64,000 bases of DNA from Serripes groenlandicus (GCA_031761405.1 JASEVX010000011.1:26151993-26215992), one strand, 5' to 3'; counted from the stretch's first letter, positions 45,569-56,564 are shown. Made by a program: numbers and translations. Notes: a model not told the origin generated them from the sequence alone.

Positions 45569-45727
45569 GTTTGTTAAAGGATTCATGTTATGGAATGAAA
45601 CGGAATGTGCCGAGAACCGAGAGTTCATTAAGTTCACCAAATCATTGTTCTCTTACGTCTGGCAAAGTGTGCACCAAGAAGTGTTTTGGATAAGACTTGG
45701 GTGACCGCGCCCACATTGCTGAGTGAG
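45569..45727 (+). pseudogene. Class I myosin, neck exon (one -1 frameshift)
   Basis: Acceptor GTCTTCCAG and donor AGTGAG|GTAAAT. The split Lys codon from the IQ exon is completed and the frame reads FVKGFMLWNETECAENREFI and KFTKSLF, then, one base short in a T run, LLRLAKCAPRSVLDKTWVTA and PTLLSE. The pattern xFIKGFxxRNExxxxENxxF and LPKSVLDKxWPxAP is characteristic of class I myosins between the IQ motifs and the tail. Phase 0 at the 3' end fits the next exon. Confidence 0.88.
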
Positions 45728-45733
45728 GTAAAT

Positions 45734-46029
45734 AGAAGATTTATTGATTGCTTGGGATTTAACCCGGTTTTTAACAGTTTTTCAGTCACATCCCTGTGGC
45801 CAGTCCACCAACTCATGTGTTTCCTGGCACCAGTACTGCAAACAACAAACTTTCCAAGCAACTGGCTGCTGTTTCACATATACTGTTAGCCCATTGTTGG
45901 AAGACAAATAACACTTGCTGCATTGACTTGTGTCAAACGTTGGAAAGAATGTTGACCAAGCTTGGGTTCGAAATCACAACCCCTGGATTGATAACCCGCT
46001 ACCGACAGAGCTACTAGGGTAAGAAGATT
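45734..46029 (-). mobile_element. tRNA-headed SINE, reverse orientation, 8-bp target duplication
   Basis: AGAAGATT flanks it at 45,734-45,741 and 46,022-46,029. On the minus strand the head has GTAGCTCTGTCGGTAGCGGG and a B-box-like GTGATTTCGAACCC; the body has CATTCTTTCCAACGTTTGAC. The insertion is only a few bases downstream of the myosin neck-exon donor. Confidence 0.85.
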
Positions 46030-46189
46030 CAAATAGGCCTAACCAAGATTAACAGACCTTGAACTTTGAGAATAGTGCCGATGCAGATCAGACTATTTTT
46101 CCATTTCTATTCAAGTAATTCAATAATGATAATGACCTTTGCTATGGTGTATATTATGTCTTTAATTCATCTAAAAAGTTGTAATTATC

Positions 46190-46810
46190 AAATTGGCTTA
46201 TACGGTAGATAAACAGTCCTTGAACTTTGAGAGCAGTGTAGATGCAGATCAGACTCATTTGCCCATGATATTAGACAATCTCATGTCCATCACACGTTCA
46301 GTTACTAACATAGTGACAGGCGACACATAGGGATCAGGTCTTAATATCATGTCCATCACTCTTTCACTTACTAAAATATTGACAGGTGACACATAGGAAT
46401 CGGGTTCCAATCTCATGTCCATCACACTTTCACTTACTGACATAGTGACAGATGACACATATGGATCAGGTTCCAATCTTATGTCCATCACACTTTCCGT
46501 TTTACTAACATATTGACTTGTGACTCTTAGAGATAATGTCCACATCTCCTGTCCATCACACTTTAAGTCTTACTGACATAGTGACAGAAGACACACAGGG
46601 ATAAGGTCCTAATCTCCTGTCCATCACACTTTTACTTATTAACATATTGACAGGAGATACATAGGGATCAGGTTCCAATCTCATGTTCATCACACTCTCA
46701 CTTACTGACATAGTGACAGGTGACACATATGGATCAGGATCCAATCTCCTGTCCATTACACTTTCCGTCTTACTGACATATTGGCTGGTGACACATAGAG
46801 ATCAGGTGGC
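46190..46810. repeat. 66-bp minisatellite, about 8 units
   Basis: The unit contains GTCCATCACACTTTCACTTA, CTGACATAGTGACAGGTGAC, ACATAGGGATCAGGTTCCAA and TCTCAT. Since 66 is 22 codons, open frames of 66-96 codons run on the minus strand; they are by-products. Confidence 0.9.
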
Positions 46811-47021
46811 AGGAGTCTTATGTTTATGTATAAGGTCAATTTGAGATGACTTATTATGTGCATTCAGATCCATTATATGTAAAGCGAGATTTTTTTGTCT
46901 ATTTTAATGAAATTGGCAGTAAACAATAAGTATATGAGGAAAACATCATAAAGATCTTGTAAAAACAACTTGGTATATTTACGAGTTTATATTGCTCCTG
47001 ATATCTTATCTTTTTTTACAG

Positions 47022-47102
47022 ACTTCAGAATATCTCAGATGGTTGTGTCATAGAAAGCTAGTCCTTGTCTATGTGAAGAAAGTCAATCCAATCAAGAAAA
47101 TA
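47022..47102 (+). pseudogene. Class I myosin, post-neck exon interrupted by a SINE
   Basis: After TTTTTTTACAG the frame reads TSEYLRWLCHRKLVLVYVKK and VNPIKKI. It joins in phase 0 to ...TLLSE of the previous exon, matching the SEILRKLHxRNLVxKYxKxxxPExK segment of myosin-I tails. No GT donor follows; a tRNA-headed SINE starts at once, with AATCAAGAAAATA before it and AATCAAAATAT after it as an imperfect target duplication. The insertion seems to have cut the exon. Confidence 0.7.
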
Positions 47103-47375
47103 CCGGCACGGTGGTGTAGTGGTAGAGCTTCCGCATTGGGTGCGGGAAGTCAGTGCAGGGTTTGATCTCAAGATGGGTCGTACGAAATACTTTAAAAATG
47201 GTAGTAATGACTTTACCTCCTTGGCGCTAAGGACTATAAGTTAAGCATTACGACTGACCTGCTGGTGTCGGGATGAATTGACCAGTAGAACTGGTAACTC
47301 ACCCATGAAATGCCATCATATAAATGAAAAATTGTTGAAAGTTGCATAAAACACCATACAAAAGAACTGAATCAA
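47103..47375 (+). mobile_element. tRNA-headed SINE (Pro-like head) inside a myosin exon
   Basis: Head GGCACGGTGGTGTAGTGGTA and GAGCTTCCGCATTGGGTGCG; the loop contains TGG, as in tRNA-Pro. B-box position GGGTTTGATC. Body GGTAGTAATGACTTTACC; the 3' end has ATTGTTGAAAGTTGCATAAA. Confidence 0.8.
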
Positions 47376-47426
47376 AATATTTTGGCAACCAAAATTGAAA
47401 ATCATAATTTGATGGCAATTACTATT

Positions 47427-47632
47427 AACCCTTTCCCTCTTACAACAACCCTGAAGCAGGCAACTTTGAAAACATCTCTATAAATGAAACTAAAATTAAT
47501 GAATTGAGTTGATAACATTGTGGCAAAAGGAAAAAGATGCTCATTACGAGACATTTCTCTTTTAGGCACAAAGTCTTCAAAAGATGTCTGCTGCAGAGGC
47601 ATCAGAAAGCCTGTGTATGTGGGAAAGGGCTT
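47427..47632. mobile_element. Palindromic MITE, full-length copy
   Basis: Ends AACCCTTTCCCTCTTACAAC and TATGTGGGAAAGGGC; hairpin GATAACATTGTGGCAAAAGG, ATGCTCATTACGAGACAT, TTAGGCACAAAGTCTTC. A second, left-half copy in the same orientation lies at 47,695-47,790. Confidence 0.85.
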
Positions 47633-47794
47633 ACTTGTACGATAACATTTCTTCATATTCTCATGGGTGTTTTCAATTCAGAAGAATTAACATTGACCCT
47701 TTCCCTCATACAGACATTTTCTGATGCCTCTGCAGCAGACGAGTTTTGAAAACATGGTGGCAAACGAAGAAACTGCTCATAACAGGCAATTGTT

Positions 47795-49180
47795 AGTGTC
47801 CGGCGTCCGTCCGTGGGCGTCGTGCGTCTTCCGTCGTCTGTCGTGCGTCGTCAACATTTCAGCTTGTTAACACTCTACAGGCTACATTTTGCATCCAATC
47901 TTCATGAAAGTGTATCAGAAACATTCATCTCCATCAAATCTTGGACAAGTTCGAAACTGGGCCATATGAGGTCGAAAACGAGGTCACTAGGTCAAATTGA
48001 AGCGAAATCTTGTTAACACTCTGGAGGCCACATTTTCAACTTAAGCATGTTGAAACTTTATCAGAATGTTTGTCTTGATGATATGTAGGTCAAGTTCGAA
48101 CATGGGTCATATCGGGTCAAAAGGTAGGTCACTAAGTCAAATTGAATGAAATTTTTGCTTCAGCAGTTTGAAATTTTGTCAGAATGTTTGTCCTAAAAAT
48201 ATCTAGGTCAAGTTCGAATATGGGTCATATTGGGTCAGAAACTAGGTCAATAGGCCAAATTGAAGGGTAATCTTGTTAACACTGTAGAGGCCACATTTTC
48301 AACTTGAGCATGTTGAAATTTTGTCAGAATGTTTGTCTTAAAGATATCTAGGTCAAGTTTAAATATGGGTCATATTGGGTCAGAAACTAGGTCACTAGGC
48401 CAAATTGAGGGAAAATCTTGTTAACTCTGTAGAATCCGCATGTTTTACTTCAGCAGCTTGAAATTTGGTCAGAATGTTGAGCTAAACGATATCTAGGCCA
48501 AGTTCGGATATGGGTCATGCCGGGTTAAAAACTAGGTCACTAGGCCAAATTGAAGAGTAATCATGTTAACACTCTTGATACTGCATTTTTAACTTGAGCA
48601 TGATGAAACTTTATCAGAATGTTTTTCTTGATGATATGTAAGTCAAGTTCGATCAAGGGTCATGTTAGGTCAAAAAGTAGGTCACTAGGTCACTAGGCCA
48701 AATTGAAGGAAATCTTGTTAACACTCTAGAGGCCGCATGTTTATCTAAATGATATCTAAGCCAATTTCGAATATGGATCATGTAGGGTCAAAAACTAGGT
48801 CACTATGCCAAATTGTAAACACTTTGGATGAAATTTGGTCAGAATGTTTGTCTGAATTATATCTAGGACAAGTTCGAATATGGGTCATATTTGGTCAGAA
48901 ACAAGGTCAATAAAGGAAAATATTGTTCAAACTCCGGAGGCCGCATTTTTACTTTGAGCAGGTTGAAAATTTGTCAGAATATTGTCTTGATGATATCTAG
49001 TCCATGTTGGAATATGGGTCATATCAGGTAAAAAAATATAGATCACTAGGCCAAATGAAGGAAAATCGTGTTAACACTGTGGAGGTTGCATTCAGAATAA
49101 TTGTCTTGATGTGTTTTGCATTGCAGTACATTGTATAATTAAGGTGAGCGATCCAGGGCCATCATGGCCCTCTTGTTATC
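47795..49180 (+). mobile_element. Pearl/HINE-like element, about eight diverged core repeats
   Basis: The core words GGTCACTAGGCCAAATTGAA, ATCTTGTTAACACTCTAGAG, TCAGAATGTTTGTCTTGA and ATATCTAGGTCAAGTTCGAA recur every 130-180 bp. The 3' end AAGGTGAGCGATCCAGGGCC, ATCATGGCCCTCTTGTT makes a short hairpin (GGGCCAT/ATGGCCC) before the T-rich border. The 5' border abuts a MITE remnant, so the element is probably 5'-truncated. Confidence 0.7.
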
Positions 49181-49240
49181 AGTAATTTCACTCTCATTTT
49201 TGTATAGAAATATTCCATATATTTGCAAAGTTGTTCAAAG

Positions 49241-49281
49241 TTCAGAGTCGTCTGCTGCAGATTTGTTGTATGTGGGAAAAG
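49241..49281. mobile_element. Solo right end of the palindromic MITE next to a splice acceptor
   Basis: CAGAGTCGTCTGCTGCAG, TTGTTGTATGTGGGAAAAG is a clean MITE end. It stops about 20 bp before the myosin acceptor at 49,301, so its T/G-rich sequence borders the branch-site region. Confidence 0.75.
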
Positions 49282-49301
49282 TATTTGTTTGTGTTTTGCA
49301 G

Positions 49302-49394
49302 TTCCAGGAGAAAAGGTGGCGGGGAAGCTATTCAAAGGAAAGAAAGACTCGTATTCACATAGTGTTAAAGAGTTTTTCTCAGAGAGTAGACTAG
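49302..49394 (+). pseudogene. Class I myosin, start of TH1 tail
   Basis: Acceptor GTGTTTTGCAG, donor GACTAG|GTAACA. The open frame reads EKVAGKLFKGKKDSYSHSVK and EFFSESRL. (E/K)xFKGKKxxYxxSVxxxFxxxRL opens the TH1 domain, which binds acidic phospholipids and places class I myosins at membranes. The phase requires one base from the preceding exon, whose 3' part is lost to the SINE. Confidence 0.85.
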
Positions 49395-49467
49395 GTAACA
49401 TTTTATAAACTGTTTACCCGATATATTTCATCCCTTTCCATTATACAACACATGTGCATCAGATGGC

Positions 49468-49760
49468 CAATGTTTACAGCAGGAGCTCTGGTAGCGACTT
49501 CAGCTGTCAATCCAGGGGTTGTGAGTTCAAACCCCAGATTTGCCAACATTCTTTCCTACGTTTGACAAAAGTCACTGTGACAAGCATTATTCGTCTTCTA
49601 CCAATGAGCTAACAGTATATATTGAAAAGTAGCCAGTTGTGTGGAGTACCGATGTAAGAAACCACGAAACACATGAGTAGGTGAACTGGTCGTTGTGATA
49701 TGACTAGAAAATTGTTGAAAACGGTATCAAACCACAATCAATCAATCAACAATGTTTACA
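49468..49760 (+). mobile_element. tRNA-headed SINE with 11-bp target duplication
   Basis: CAATGTTTACA at 49,468-49,478 and 49,750-49,760 bound the element. The head contains GGAGCTCTGGTAGCGACTTC and GGGTTGTGAGTTCAAACCCC. The 3' end has TTGTGATATGACTAGAAAAT, TTGTTGAAAACGG and (AATC)n. Same family as 45.7 kb (reverse) and 62.6 kb. Confidence 0.88.
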
Positions 49761-49784
49761 AAAAATGCCACTGCATGACCTTGT

Positions 49785-50420
49785 GAAAAAAGGTAGACCA
49801 TAATTCATGTAAAGGTTGGGGACCTAGTACCATAGTATAGGGAGACCATAATACATGTAAAGGTTGGGGACCTAGTACCATGTTAAAGGTAGACCATTAT
49901 ACATGTAATAGTTGAGGACCTAGTACCATGTTATAGGGAGACCATAATACATGTAATAGTTCGGGACCTAATACCATGTTATAGGGAGACCATAATACAT
50001 GTAATAGGTAGACCATAATACATGTAATAGTTGAGGACCTAGTACCATGTTAAAGGTAGACCATAATATATGTAATATTTGGGGACCTAGTACCATGTTA
50101 AAGGTAGACCATAATATATGTAATAGTTGGGGACCTAGTACCATGTTAAAGGTAGACCATAATATATGTAATAATTGAGGACCTAGTACCATGTTATAGG
50201 GAGACCACAATGCATGGAAAGGTTGGGACCTAGTACCAGGTTATAGGGAGACCATAATACATGTAATAGTTGGGGACCTAGTACCATGTTATAGGGAGAC
50301 CATAATATATGTAATAGTTGGGGACCTAGTACCACTCTATAGGGAGACCATAATACATGTAATAGTTGGGGACCTAGTACCATGTTATAGGGAGACCATA
50401 ATACATGTAAAGATTGGGGA
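49785..50420. repeat. 48-bp minisatellite, about 13 units
   Basis: The unit reads GGTAGACCATAATACATGTA, ATAGTTGGGGACCTAGTACC, ATGTTATA, with A/G variants. One truncated unit lies near 50,000. 48 is 16 codons, which creates minus-strand open frames of 80-83 codons that are not genes. Confidence 0.93.
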
Positions 50421-51930
50421 TAAACACCAAACAATCTTTATTTGATAGGATTTTTTAATGATTGAGCATGTTGGTCCAAGCCAGAGTTTGTTTGTATTTC
50501 TAGTAACTAACGTCATTCTATAGTAAGAGTATCATGTAAGACTTTAAAAGGATTTGTTTTAATTACTCATTGCTGAAAGAGTTTTTAATTGTCGTGCATG
50601 TTTGTTTGTATTTCTAGTAACTCATATTGCTCTATAGTAAGATTGTCATGTTAGAATTTAAAAGGATATATTTTTGGGGGAAATCTTATAATGTAATTAT
50701 CTGCAAAAAATCTTTGATCAAGCTTTTCAGCATTTCTTTTCATTTCAAATTAATTTTTAATAGCTATTATTTACAATACATATTTATATTGTTTTCAATT
50801 ACTGGTATAAATGCTCCAGCATTATATTTCTCTACTTTTCATATGCATATAGTATGGAAAGGTAAATTTTGGTAGTGTCCTTAGTGTTGATTGATCCTTT
50901 CCCACATACAGACGCTTTCTTACACCTCTGCAGCAGACAATGTTTTCAACTCTATTCAATCATCAAATTGTCATTACCACGACTTCTGTGCATGATCATT
51001 CATTCCTTCTGCTCTATTTCTTGAAAACTGAAAATATATTATATACAATTGCATGTATCTTTCTTTCTACATTTTTCCTTTTATTAAATGTATAGAAGTT
51101 GATACTTCTGCATTTTCCAACTTTACTAAAGATGATTTACAACTTATCATATATATTTTATTCTATAAACATATATCATGTTATAAATTTTAATTTGTAA
51201 AATGTGTACAATTTGATGCTTACATATACATGTAGTTACTTACTATACAAAATACGCTCTTACTTCCTATTTAAAGTATTGTACTCCCTTTTTAACCAAT
51301 ATCCGAATTGTAGAGATATGCTGACGCATCTGCAGCAGACGTCTTTTGAAAACATTGTGTTAATAGGAGAAGTTGCTCAAAACAAGCAATTTCACATTTT
51401 GTCACACTTTATTCTACATTATTGCATACAATCTATGTTTTACGCCCGCTTAAGGGATACAGAAACATTGCAAAAACCGGGCGTAAACGGTGAGAAAAAA
51501 CGTTATGATGTCAAACCGCTAACGTGACGTCATTTTCCTAGTATTCGGTCCCAGTATTTTTAAAATTCCTAGTATTAATTCGTTTTTCATTTCATTTTCA
51601 TTGGCACTTAATTCCTTACACACATAAAACAATAGTATCAGCTTTTTTAACTTGATAATCGGTAATGTGCAATAGACTCACAGCTAAAGAGCATACTATA
51701 ATCCAAAAACCATTTATTTAATTTGACCCGTGTCAAGCTTGATGTAGGACCGGTTCGTGGATATGTAAAACATAAATTGTTTATTTTATAACGTCGAATG
51801 GGGTCATGTTCATCAGCGGTTATCGTACATCTGAACGTTACAGCGGACTATATATTGGATGTTTGCTCTTATGTTATGCAATAATAGCGAAAATACACAT
51901 TTTCTCGGGCGTGAACATCTGCGGACGCCC
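50421..51930. other. Intronic; imperfect 115-bp duplication and MITE ends
   Basis: GTTTGTATTTCTAGTAACT, then TCTATAGTAAGA, occurs at 50,489 and 50,604 as an imperfect direct duplication. MITE left ends lie at 50,890-50,950 (CCTTTCCCACATACAGACGC, CTGCAGCAGAC) and 51,318-51,400 (CTGCAGCAGACGTC, GAAAACATTGTGTTAATAGG). The missing central TH1 exons of the myosin were not found here. Confidence 0.55.
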
Positions 51931-52415
51931 TTAAATTGTGTTTATACCCTTGTGCTTCGCACTCTTTCCGAAGAAAAGGCACCCTATCCTACACGCCTCG
52001 CCGTTGGTGTTGTGGTCGGCGTTGGCGTTTACATTGGCGTCACACCTCAATTAAGTTTTTCGTATTACCCCACTTTCTCCAAAATCGTTAGAGATATTGC
52101 TTTGAAACTTCCAATACGTGTTCACAATCATTATCTCCATCAACAGAAAAGTATACTCTGTCAAGGTCTTTGTAAGAATTATGGCCCTTTTTCCACTTAC
52201 AATTTTGGTTAAGTTGTTCGTACCACCACACTTTTTTTTCAAAACAATTAGAGATATAGCTCATACAGTTACAATGCTTATACACTATCATTGCCTCCAT
52301 CAACAGAGTACATAAATATGTCAAGGTTTTTGTCAGAATTATGTCAAACGGTTTTGTTTTATTGTCAAACACTAAAACAGGCGAAAGCCCTGTCTAACGG
52401 ACAGCTCTAGCTTGT
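51931..52415 (+). mobile_element. Pearl/HINE-like element, two core units
   Basis: Two diverged units share AGAGATATTGCT/AGAGATATAGCT, CATTATCTCCATCAACAGA and TCAAGGTCTTTGTAAGAATT. The 3' end CTGTCTAACGGACAGCTCTA, GCTTGTT has the same hairpin-plus-CTTGTT structure as the element ending at 25,855. Confidence 0.6.
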
Positions 52416-52468
52416 TCAGTAATAATACTTCCATGTATAGACAATTGCCATTTGTTGGCATACTTGTT

Positions 52469-52941
52469 TTTTAAAAGTCGCCTGCTGCAGATTTCTTACA
52501 TGTTGGAAAGGGTTAAAAAGTATACAATTTTATAACCATGCAATTCAGGTGCTGGTTAAATGTAATTAAGGAAACTGAAAATCCCTTTGTTGTAAGTCCT
52601 TGGCTAATTAGTAGCGCTATGTTCGGTCCGATAAGTTTGTATCCATTGTGACTTTACTCTATATTAATTTAACCCAGGAAAGCAACACACGAGTTCCAAA
52701 TGGTAGATTCAGTTTTAAGGCTATTGTATACTTTTTAGGGAGAAAAGGGATACTCATGATTTTAATTTAACCCTGTTCCAACATACAGCAAATCTCCAGC
52801 GACAAGCAAATTCTCCTTTTGTCACAATATTTTCAACTTGTTTCAATAATTATACCTTCAATAAGTGAAATTTTCCATATTTTTGCCTAGATGTTGTCAA
52901 AGACGTATGCTGCAAATTTACTGTATGCGGGAAATTGTTAA
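52469..52941. mobile_element. Palindromic MITE pieces
   Basis: A right end lies at 52,479-52,516 (AAAGTCGCCTGCTGCAG, ACATGTTGGAAAGGGTTAA) and a diverged copy at 52,769-52,941 (AACCCTGTTCCAACATACAG, CAAATTCTCCTTTTGTCACA, GTATGCGGGAAATTGTTAA). 52,517-52,768 has no recognised feature. Confidence 0.65.
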
Positions 52942-53756
52942 TTTTCAATGAAAAACTCATGAAGTGATAATAAACTGTGCTTCATTACCACTTGGATTTC
53001 CTCAAAACAGAATGACAAGTGGTAAAATGTCGACACACATGTTTCCTAAATTTCTCCAAGTAATAAGGAATAAGTTTGGAAAGAAGAGAAAGAGAAAAAT
53101 ATGTAGAAAAAAATGTTTAAAACAAAATGAACTTTAACTTGATGATACATGTGGTATACCTGTGTTAGTTAGATATACATATATATATCTAGGTTGTGTT
53201 AGTGGTATATTTGGTTTCAAAATCTCCGGGTGTTACGGAGGTTTGGTGGTTGGATCTTTGAACAATTTGAACAAGTCTGAAAATCAATTTTCTTGTCATT
53301 CCCATCGTAACTGGAATTTTTTGGGCCATTTTTTATTTAACAAACGAATATTGGATTTAGTCATGGGTATAGAACCTTAATTCCCAGTGTCCTAACTGCT
53401 TTAGGAGTCATGCTATGATTCAAGACTAATCTTACGCCGTTTTATGAATGCCACATGTTCTTTCGAAATTAGCTGTGTCATAAGAACATGTGCGCCTGGG
53501 AGGGAGATTAAAGCTCGAGGAAACCCATATCAGCTACACCGCCTTGCATTCATTCTTGTTATGGCTATCCGGTTCAGCATCCAGTTATTCAAACTTTCTT
53601 GAAAAATATGGGTCTATGACTGTATTGTAAAGCTATGGCAACTCAAATGCGTTGATAGCATGCTTTCTGAATCTTCACTTAACTTAAAACTCAGGACATT
53701 CGACTTTTAGGTGAACATTTTCATGATCTGTTTTTACTGCATACATGTATCTCTAG
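52942..53756. other. No feature recognised
   Basis: AT-rich sequence without exon or transposon signals that I can support. Confidence 0.5.
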
Positions 53757-54012
53757 ATATGAGCCGTCCCGCGAGAAAACCAACATTATGGCATCTGCGT
53801 AATGTATCTACCAGATCAGCCTGCGCTGTAGGCCTGTGCTGTCACATTCTGTCTCAGGGGGATAGAGGTATAGAGTAATTATTCCTGAAACAGAAAATCC
53901 ACAGGAGTCGAAAAGTGCCATCCGGGTAAGGCTGCGCGGCATTATTAGGCTGATCAGGGTCGACACTTTACGCAGAGACCACATTGTTGGTTTTCTCGCG
54001 AGACGGCTCATA
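53757..54012. mobile_element. Foldback MITE with ATGAGCCGTC...GACGGCTCAT ends
   Basis: The inverted ends of about 30 bp, ATATGAGCCGTCCCGCGAGA...AAACCAACA and their complement at 53,983-54,012, have one mismatch in the first 29 bases. Internal arms (GATCAGCCTGCGC / GGCTGATCAG) are also partly complementary. I recall near-identical ATGAGCCG...GAGAAAACCAACAT elements as common in bivalve genomes. Confidence 0.85.
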
Positions 54013-54059
54013 TATGCTCCATATGTTCAATTACCAGATCGGGTTATAAGTTATATCCA

Positions 54060-54240
54060 TCACTTTAACATTGGCAGTGTGGCTTACCCCTTGTAGCTCG
54101 GGGTTGCGGGGATAGGATTGCGACTGATGAGTTGATGTCAGGATATTTTAATCAGAAGTAGTGCTACTGGTAATTTATCCAGGAAACGGCGTGATATGTC
54201 TAGATTACTGTTTGAAGCCGCGTAAAAAAACATCCAAACG
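54060..54240 (+). mobile_element. SINE remnant (3' domain)
   Basis: GCAGTGTGGCTTACCCCTTG, TAGTGCTACTGGTAATTTA and GGCGTGATATGTCTAGATTA, GAAGCCGCGTAAAAAAAC match SINE bodies elsewhere. The head is too decayed to identify. Confidence 0.6.
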
Positions 54241-54661
54241 AACAACACTCCCTGTGTTCGCTGATGGAATCAACAACAAGGCAATTTGTTTACTAAAATC
54301 TTTCGAATATACCGTCACTGAGAGACGACAGTACATAACAGTTATATTGTTGAATTCAACTTTCAAAAACCAAATCTGAAACAATATTATATTATAACTT
54401 GTCACCATTTTGTTATCAGTTCTGACAATAGTTTGCAGAACCAACTACGCATCTGTTAATATGTTTTGAAGATAAGGTAGACGTTTACTCTTCTATTTCA
54501 AAACAATTTTCAAAGAATAACAAGTATATGTTCATATGTCGACCTTTTACTGTAATGTATTTCAACAATATTTGCATACTTAGCCGGTTTCAAAAGCAGC
54601 AACTATAAAATAAATATGTTAATCCTTTATAATTAACTTTCACTTATTTTATATTGTGTAG

Positions 54662-54760
54662 GGAGATATCATTTTACAAAGTGACACTATAATTGAGACG
54701 CTGACCAAACTGGTGATGATTGGAGACACAGAAAATGTAGTTAAAATAGCATCTGACGGG
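54662..54760 (+). pseudogene. Class I myosin, TH1 exon (C-terminal part)
   Basis: Acceptor TATTGTGTAG is followed by an open frame GDIILQSDTIIETLTKLVMI and GDTENVVKIASDG, then GTGTAAGT. This matches the late TH1 segment of myosin-I (GDxxLxSxxxIExxTKLxMxxDKxNxVxI). Choosing GTGTAA as donor (exon end 54,760) gives phase 0; choosing GTAAGT gives phase 2. The exon has no internal damage. The TH1 exon or exons expected between 49,394 and here were not found. Confidence 0.75.
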
Positions 54761-54782
54761 GTGTAAGTTTAATCCATCTTTT

Positions 54783-55890
54783 TAGCTCACATTAGCCCTT
54801 GATAACATTCTACAGGCTACATTTTGCATCCGATCTTCATGAAAGTTTATCAGAACATTTATCTCCATCAAATCTTGAACAAGTTCGAAACTGGGCCATA
54901 CGAGGTCAAAAACTAATTCACTAGGGCAAATTAAAGGGAAATCTTGTTAACACTCTGGAGGCCACATTTTCAACTTGAGCATGTTGAAACTTTATCAGAA
55001 TGTTGTATTGATGATATGTAAGTCAAGTTCCAACATGTGTCAGGTAAGGTAAAAAGTAGGTCACTAGATCAAATTGAAGGAACATCTTGTTAAAAGTCCA
55101 GAGGCAGTTTGAAATGTTGTCAGAGTGTTCGTCTTAAAAATATCTAGTTCAAGTTCGAATATTGGTTATATTGGGTTAGAAACAAGGTCACTAGGCCAAA
55201 TTGAAGGTAATCTTATTAACACTGTAGAAGCCGCATTTATTACTTCAGCAGCTTGAAATTTAATGAGAATGTTTAGCGGAATGATTGCTAGGCCAAGTTT
55301 CAATATGGGTCATGCCGGGTCAAAAACAAAGTCACTTGGCCAAATTGAAGGGTAATATTGATAACACTCTAGAGGCCACATTTTCAACTTGAGCATGTTG
55401 AAACTTTATCAGAATGTTTGTCTTGATGATATGTAGGTCAAGTTTGAACATGGGTTAAAAATTAGGTCACTAGGTCAAATTGAAGAAAAATCTTGTGAAC
55501 ACTCTAGAGGCTGCATTTTTTCCTTCAGCAGTTTGTAATTTTGTCAGAATGTTTGTCTTGAAGATATCTAGGTCAAGTTCTAACATATGTCATGTTGGAT
55601 CAAAAAGTAGGTCACTAGGTCAAATTAAAGGAAAATCTTGTTGACATTCTAGAGGCCGCATTTTTTGCTATAGCAGTTTGAAAATTTGTTAGAATGTTTG
55701 TCTTAAGGTTATCTAGGTCAAATGGGAATAGGGGTCATGTTGGGTCTGAAACTAGGTCACTAGGCCAAATTGGAGGAAAATCTTGTTTAATCTGTAGAAG
55801 ACGCATTGTTTGCTAAAGCAGCTTGACATTTGATAAGAATGTTTATCTAAATGATATCTAAACCAAGTTCGCATGTGGGTCAACTATTCT
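54783..55890 (+). mobile_element. Pearl/HINE-like element, 3' end lost
   Basis: Starts TTAGCTCACATTAGCCC. Core repeats with GGTCACTAGGCCAAATTGAA, CTTTATCAGAATG and AAGTCAAGTTCCAACATG-like words follow at about 150-bp spacing. It stops near 55,890 where a LINE fragment follows, without the GGGCCAT hairpin end seen at 49,150. Confidence 0.65.
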
Positions 55891-55950
55891 TCGGACAGTC
55901 TCCCTTCTTTCTGTTTTACATCCACTTAAGGGGGTGCGACCTTACATCTT

Positions 55951-56336
55951 TAGGCCATCTAGACCGCTACATCACAAAAGGGGACTTTGTAATCACTGGT
56001 GACTTCAACGCACATACTAGACTATGAGGGTCCATAAGAACCAATTGCCATGGGCGTGCAGTCGAGGAGTGGATAGAAACCCACAACCTCGTTCTGCACA
56101 ATGATGGCGCCCCTACCAGGGTCGATTGGTGCACTGGCAGCCATACCTGCATCGATCTGACTATTACAAGTCCCAAAATCTCCAGTGAAATTATTTGGCA
56201 AGTTATCAATGACACGTGGGATTCGGATCACTTCCCAATCTTAATTACAATTCAAAGATCAAACGAAGCAACGAGGAAAAATTTAACTTCATTAAAGCTG
56301 ATTGGGAAGCGTTTTTTTCTATCAGCTGTGGGTTAA
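55951..56336 (+). pseudogene. LINE endonuclease fragment
   Basis: The frame reads GHLDRYITKGDFVITGDFNA, HTRL, one TGA, then VEEWIETHNLVLHNDGAPTR, DLTITSPKISSEIIWQVIND and WDSDHFPILI. GDFNAH and SDHFPI are the conserved apurinic-type (EEP) endonuclease motifs of jockey-like non-LTR retrotransposons. Upstream catalytic motifs and the reverse transcriptase are absent. Confidence 0.85.
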
Positions 56337-56564
56337 CGCAGCCTATTATGCCTCCGTACGACGTCCGTATGACGTTCGTATGACGTCCATCATCTTCGCA
56401 AGCCAAGGCTAATTTGTCCATTACATTACCATAATAACCCTTGGCTGACGGCTTCTTTAAATTTGAATTTCCCGCTCTGCCACCTAGCGGTTGCATAAAT
56501 ATACATCCCAATTCGGAAACGTTCATCGTCCAATAGAATGATCGGTAACAAACGTCGTCGGTTT

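Noticed and set aside
46255..46756. Minus-strand open frames of 66-96 codons
   Set aside because: They follow the 66-bp minisatellite, whose unit is a multiple of three.
49968..50434. Minus-strand open frames with LHILWSTFNMVLGPQ repeats
   Set aside because: By-product of the 48-bp minisatellite.
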